Below are positions 6,676 through 10,414 of a DNA stretch of 10,414 bases, piece by piece. Both the position numbers and the translations under genes were made by a program. Every line of letters starts with the position of its first letter. Position 1 is the first letter of the stretch. The DNA comes from an uncultured Curvibacter sp. (lineage in GTDB: Bacteria > Pseudomonadota > Gammaproteobacteria > Burkholderiales > Burkholderiaceae): contig CAMLNH010000060.1 in NCBI GenBank assembly GCA_946481355.1, positions 1-10,414 of the forward strand. The letters are read 5' to 3'. The notes under the pieces are model-generated. The model did no database searches and was not told the DNA's origin. It saw nothing but the letters and a program-made list of their open reading frames with translations.

Positions 6676-9600
6676 ATGAAGCGTCATGGTTCGATGAATC
6701 GCCGCTACCGGTTGGTGTGGAGCACCGTGCTGAGTGCCTGGGTTGTGGCAGCGGAAACGGCGCGTGGCGGCATCCGCGCAACCGCGGGAGCGTTGTTGCT
6801 GGCCGGGGCTCTGATGCCTCTGCCATCCCATGCCGGCCCGCAGGACGGCCAGGTCACCTCCGGCTCGGCCAGCATCTCCCAGGCCGGCGCCACCACCACC
6901 ATCACCCAGTCCAGCCAGAACGTCTCGCTGACCTGGTCAAGTTTCAACACGCTGCCCAATGAGAAGGTCAACTTCGTTCAACCTTCGGCCAGCGCCATCG
7001 CCGTCAACCGCATCCTGGACATCAATGGCACTCAGTTCCTGGGCAGCCTCAACGCCAACGGGCAGGTCTACCTGATCAACCCCAACGGCGTGCTCTTCGG
7101 CGCGGGCGCCCAGGTCAATGTGGGCGGCCTGGTGGCCTCCACCCTCAACCTCAATGACGCCGAACTCTCTGCGAATCAACGCTCTTTCAGCGGCGGTGGC
7201 ACGGGCCAAGTGGTCAATCAGGGCATGATCAACACCTCCGCCGGAGGCTATGTGGCCCTGATCGGCAATACGGCCAGCAATCAGGGCACGATCAACACGC
7301 CCCAGGGCACGACCGTGCTGGGCGCAGGCAATGCCGTCACGCTGACGTTTCAGGGCAACCAGTTGCTCAAGGTGGTGGTGGACCAGGGTGTGATCAACAG
7401 CCTGGCCGACAACGGCGGGCTGATCCGCGCCGATGGCGGGGCCGTGTTCATGAGCGCGGGTGCCAAGGACTCCTTGCTGTCCAGCGTGGTGAGCAACTCC
7501 GGGGTGGTGCAGGCGCGCACGGTGGAGAACCGCAACGGCACCATCGTGCTGCTGGGGGGCATGTCCGCGGGCACTACCTTGGTGGGTGGCACGCTGGACG
7601 CCTCCGCGCCGGATGGGGGCAATGGCGGCTTTATCGAGACCAGCGCGGCGTATGTGAAAGTGGCCGACGGCACCACAGTCACCACCCTGGCGGCCAATGG
7701 GCAGAGCGGCACCTGGCTGATCGATCCGGTGGACTTCACCATCGCCGCCAGCGGCGGGGACATGAGCGGGGCCACGCTCTCGTCCAACCTGGGCTCGGGC
7801 AACGTGACGATCCAGAGTACCAGCGGTGCCAACGGCACGGCCGGCGACGTGAACGTGAACGACGCGGTGAGCTGGAGTACGGACAACACGCTCACGCTCA
7901 ATGCACAGAACAACATCAACATCAACGCCGACATCACCGCCTCGGGCGCTTCGGGAAGAGTGGCGCTGGAGTACGGGCAGAGTACGGCAGCTGGCACCGG
8001 CACCAGCCACAACATTGGCAGCGGCGCCAAGATCAATCTGCAGGCCGGCAACAACTTCAGCACCAAACAGGGCAGCAGTGGCGCGGTCGTCAATTACACC
8101 GTCATCACCAGCCTGGGAGCCGAGGGAAGTGTCACAGGCACGGATCTGCAAGGCATGACTCTGACTGGCCGATACGTGCTGGGCACCGCCATTGATGCAT
8201 CCGCCACCAGCGGCTGGAACAGCGGCGCGGGATTCATGCCGATCGGCACCGGCACCAGCGGGGGCACACTGTTCAACGGCACCCTGGACGGTCTGGGGCA
8301 CACCATCTCCGGTCTGAGCATCAATCGACCGGGTACATCATTTGTGGGCCTGTTTGGAAGCAGCTCTGGAACGATCCGGAATCTGGGGCTGCTCGGAGGC
8401 AGTGTGTCAGGTGGCGGTCACACCGGTGCGCTGGTTGGCTGGCACCCTGGCACCATCATCAACAGCTACACCACCACCAACGTCACGGGCAACGGCAGCC
8501 CGACTGGCGGGCTGGCAGGAACCAACCAGGGCACGATTACTTTCAGCTACGCCACCGGTACGGTGACCGCAGGTTATATGGTCGGTGGGCTGGTAGGGTG
8601 GAACCAGGGTTTGATCAGCAACAGCTACGCCACAGGCGCTGTGAACTCCAACTCAGGCTCAGGGCGGATCGGTGGTCTGGTGGGTTCCATGCTGAATGCG
8701 GGCCGCATCGCTAACAGCTTCGCCACCGGGAACGTCACGTCTACCGGTCCTTCGGTGGGCGGCCTGCTCGGCTACTGGGATACCGCCACAGCGGTCTCAT
8801 CCATCACGAACAGCTACGCGACTGGCTCTGTCAGCGGCACCAACGGGGTTGGCGGACTGATAGGCGCCAAAAGCGCTTCTGCCAACGGCAGCCTCACGAA
8901 CAGTTATGCAACAGGTGTGGTCAGCGGTACCAGCAACCCTGGCGGACTGGTCGGCTTGTGGTCCGCCGGGGCAGGCATCACCAACAGCTTCTGGGATGCG
9001 ACGACGACCGGGCAGGCCAGCAGTTCCGGGGGCGGTCTGGGCATGACCACGGCCCAGATGCAGCAGCAAACCAACTTCACCTCGGCCACGGCAGCCAACG
9101 GCAACGTGAACCCCGGCTGGGATTTCACCACCGTCTGGCGCATGTATGACGGACACACCTACCCCCTGCTCAAGGCCTTCATGAAGGCCGTCACCGTCAC
9201 CGCCAGCAACGCCGGCAAGACCTACGACACCCTGGCCTGGAGCGGAGGCAATGGCTACACCTGCGCCACAGGCATAGGCCTCGCCTGCAACAACGGACTG
9301 CTCCTGGGGGGCCTGACTTTCGGTGGCACGGCCCAGGGCGCGATCAACGCCGGCACCTATACCTTGAGCGGGTCGGGCCTGTACTCCAGTCAGCTGGGCT
9401 ACGACATCAGCTACGCCAGCGGCACGTTGACCGTGAACCCGGCAAGCCTCTCCGTCAGCGGCGTGAGCGCGGCCAACAAGGTCTACGACGCCACCACGGC
9501 CGCTACCCTCACAGGCACAGCCACCGTGGCCGCCCTGGGCAGCGACGTGGTGACGGTCAGCGGTGGCAGCGGCGCCTTCACCGACAAGAATGTGGGCACA

Positions 9601-10236
9601 GGCAAGGCCGTCACCGTGACCGGCTACATCCTTGGCGGTGCGGATGCCGGCAACTACGTCATCGTCCAGCCCACGGGCCTGACGGCCAACATCACCCCTG
9701 CCAATCTCGCGGTCACCGGCGTGAGCGCGGGCAACAAGGTCTATGACGCCACCACGGCCGCCCTCCTCAACGGCACGGCCACCGTGACCGCCCTGGGCAG
9801 CGACACGGTGACGGTGGGCGGCACCGGCAGCGCCACCTTCGCCGACGCGGATGTGGGCAGCAACAAGCCGGTGGCCGTGACCGGCTACATCCTGGCCGGT
9901 GCGGATGCAGGCAACTACATCATCGTGCAGCCCAGCGGCCTGACTGCCAGCATCACCGCCGCGCCCGCTGCGGCGACCTCTGTGTCGCCGCCTGCGCAAG
10001 ACGCACTGCTCCCCACCGCGAATGTGACTGAAGCCTCTTCCACCCTGGTGGTCGTCACGCATGGCTCCAGCACAAGGGCCGTAACCGCAGCCGGCCATGT
10101 CACAACGTCAGCGCCGCCCTGCACGCCGTCCGCATCGTCGGGCACTGGCGTAGCCAGCACGGGCCGCAACCCTGTGCTGCAGGTCATCGATGGCGGCGTA
10201 TGCGCGGTGAATCGGCCACTCTATGCCAATAAATAA
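6676..10236 (+). CDS. Two-partner-secretion adhesin (TpsA, filamentous haemagglutinin-like) with GLUG, MBG and YDG repeats
   Basis: Large exoprotein of 1186 residues, probably exported through the Sec machinery and then a TpsB outer-membrane pore to the cell surface. Residues 7-30 are an ESPR signal extension (MNRRYRLVWSTVLSAWVVAAE). The hydrophobic core follows, with likely cleavage after A53 (LPSHA). Residues about 54-320 are the TPS/haemagglutination-activity domain with NPNGVLFG at 135-142. Residues about 530-785 hold eight GLUG-type repeats (GGLVG...NSYATG). Residues about 836-924 are an MBG-like domain, and 925-1095 two YDG-like repeats (NKVYDATTA). The only cysteines are C863/C871 in the MBG domain and C1149/C1176 near the C-terminus, recalling the HMW1 anchor pair. 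Shine-Dalgarno AAGGGG at 6664-6669 fixes the ATG at 6676; an ATG at 6694 (ESPR start) and a TTG at 6616 are less likely. The upstream c-di-GMP riboswitch suggests control of biofilm attachment. No TpsB gene is in the window. Confidence 0.93.
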   Translation: MKRHGSMNRRYRLVWSTVLSAWVVAAETARGGIRATAGALLLAGALMPLPSHAGPQDGQVTSGSASISQAGATTTITQSSQNVSLTWSSFNTLPNEKVNFVQPSASAIAVNRILDINGTQFLGSLNANGQVYLINPNGVLFGAGAQVNVGGLVASTLNLNDAELSANQRSFSGGGTGQVVNQGMINTSAGGYVALIGNTASNQGTINTPQGTTVLGAGNAVTLTFQGNQLLKVVVDQGVINSLADNGGLIRADGGAVFMSAGAKDSLLSSVVSNSGVVQARTVENRNGTIVLLGGMSAGTTLVGGTLDASAPDGGNGGFIETSAAYVKVADGTTVTTLAANGQSGTWLIDPVDFTIAASGGDMSGATLSSNLGSGNVTIQSTSGANGTAGDVNVNDAVSWSTDNTLTLNAQNNININADITASGASGRVALEYGQSTAAGTGTSHNIGSGAKINLQAGNNFSTKQGSSGAVVNYTVITSLGAEGSVTGTDLQGMTLTGRYVLGTAIDASATSGWNSGAGFMPIGTGTSGGTLFNGTLDGLGHTISGLSINRPGTSFVGLFGSSSGTIRNLGLLGGSVSGGGHTGALVGWHPGTIINSYTTTNVTGNGSPTGGLAGTNQGTITFSYATGTVTAGYMVGGLVGWNQGLISNSYATGAVNSNSGSGRIGGLVGSMLNAGRIANSFATGNVTSTGPSVGGLLGYWDTATAVSSITNSYATGSVSGTNGVGGLIGAKSASANGSLTNSYATGVVSGTSNPGGLVGLWSAGAGITNSFWDATTTGQASSSGGGLGMTTAQMQQQTNFTSATAANGNVNPGWDFTTVWRMYDGHTYPLLKAFMKAVTVTASNAGKTYDTLAWSGGNGYTCATGIGLACNNGLLLGGLTFGGTAQGAINAGTYTLSGSGLYSSQLGYDISYASGTLTVNPASLSVSGVSAANKVYDATTAATLTGTATVAALGSDVVTVSGGSGAFTDKNVGTGKAVTVTGYILGGADAGNYVIVQPTGLTANITPANLAVTGVSAGNKVYDATTAALLNGTATVTALGSDTVTVGGTGSATFADADVGSNKPVAVTGYILAGADAGNYIIVQPSGLTASITAAPAAATSVSPPAQDALLPTANVTEASSTLVVVTHGSSTRAVTAAGHVTTSAPPCTPSASSGTGVASTGRNPVLQVIDGGVCAVNRPLYANK
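8275..9015 (+). repeat. Eight GLUG-type coding repeats
   Basis: The adhesin carries eight successive units with the pattern GGLVG, a variable part, then NSYATG and a V-rich turn. The unit heads read GLFGSS, GALVGW, GGLAGT, GGLVGW, GGLVGS, GGLLGY, GGLIGA and GGLVGL. Spacing varies by insertions in the middle of units (for example YWDTATAV and AKSASANG). GLUG repeats are known in surface proteins and are thought to add rungs to a beta-helix. They are diverged at the DNA level, so recent expansion is not indicated. Confidence 0.8.
9463..9955 (+). repeat. Tandem duplication encoding two YDG-like domains (258-bp period)
   Basis: GTGAGCGCG begins a block at 9463 and again at 9721, an 86-codon period. 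The two blocks are closely similar in DNA as well as protein: each has AACAAGGTCTA(C/T)GACGCC, CGCCCTGGGCAGCGAC, and the GGCTACATC, GCGGATGC and GGCAACTAC run before the end. This closeness points to a fairly recent in-frame duplication, unlike the diverged GLUG repeats. Such repeats can change copy number by slippage or recombination. Confidence 0.85.
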
Positions 10237-10414
10237 GCCTCAGCTGATGGAAAGGTGGCCTGCTCCGATCCATCGACCCGCACAAGAAAGGTGGCACCGC
10301 CTCACAACGGCCACAAAGTGTCTGCTTTGCACGTCAAAAGCCCCAGCCATACAGCTTCATTGAGCATGAATAGTAACTTCATGTAACATTTGTTACTTAA
10401 ATCATAAGTTGGCT
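10237..10414. other. Intergenic tail with phased GTAAC/GTTAC motifs
   Basis: No gene is supported in this stretch. It contains two GAAAGGTGGC direct repeats (10250-10259, 10286-10295). The AT-rich end has GTAAC at 10373 and 10383 and GTTAC at 10392, about one helical turn apart; the outer pair AGTAAC/GTTACT is an exact inverted repeat. It may be the control region of the next gene. No intrinsic terminator for the adhesin gene is evident. Confidence 0.3.

Noticed and set aside
6937..8301. 454-codon minus-strand ORF inside the adhesin gene
   Set aside because: Shadow frame with low-complexity H/G/A/V/D composition. The plus-strand TPS domain is unmistakable.
8275..9015. Possible CRISPR-like or noncoding tandem repeat
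   Set aside because: The repeats are in frame, variable in length and diverged in DNA; they encode GLUG protein repeats.
8797..10098. 433-codon minus-strand ORF inside the adhesin gene
   Set aside because: Same kind of antisense shadow over the repeat-rich region; no recognisable domain.
10250..10295. GAAAGGTGGC direct repeats as an attachment site or iteron
   Set aside because: Only two 10-bp copies, with no integrase, no replication gene and no boundary of composition.

Overview
The window is high-GC, protein-dense DNA that looks like a betaproteobacterium of the order Burkholderiales, probably Comamonadaceae or a close relative. The clues are the liv-type transporter set, a Bug-family (tripartite tricarboxylate) periplasmic receptor, a 'CDP-6-deoxy-glucoseen reductase-like' ferredoxin reductase, and an adhesin with an extended (ESPR) signal peptide. 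This placement rests on recognising gene families and was not computed.

Layout. Positions 1-2198 (+) hold the end of a branched-chain amino acid ABC transporter operon: livM (5' truncated), livG and livF, joined by ATGA stop/start overlaps. Positions 2282-3161 (+) hold a small two-gene unit: an exported GlcG/HbpS-like protein and a VOC/glyoxalase-fold protein that starts with GTG. A Bug-type solute receptor (3165-4136, -) converges on it with a 3-bp gap. Positions 4137-4341 carry a repeat region: two copies of a double-hairpin unit, with compensatory base changes between the copies, followed by a 12-bp stem that spans the stop codon of the next gene. That gene (4326-5387, -) encodes a 2Fe-2S/FAD/NAD(P)H electron-transfer oxidoreductase. 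It is divergent from an atypical SDR/NAD-epimerase gene (5469-6389, +).

The most interesting part is 6390-10236. A sigma70-like promoter (6435-6463) sits directly in front of a well-conserved cyclic-di-GMP-I (GEMM-I) riboswitch aptamer (about 6472-6556). Next come about 120 nt of leader and then a single 1186-residue two-partner-secretion exoprotein (TpsA-type adhesin). The protein has an ESPR signal peptide, a TPS/haemagglutination-activity domain, eight GLUG-type repeats, one MBG-like domain, two tandem YDG-like repeats and a C-terminal cysteine pair. Within the leader, the 5' strand of aptamer helix P3 has a second, perfectly complementary 8-nt partner just downstream of the aptamer. This suggests an expression platform without a classical U-tract terminator. 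The inferred logic is that the biofilm second messenger c-di-GMP directly controls a surface adhesin through RNA. No TpsB transporter lies inside the window. The last 178 bp after the adhesin hold no gene I can support, only an AT-rich tail with phased GTAAC/GTTAC motifs that may belong to the next promoter.
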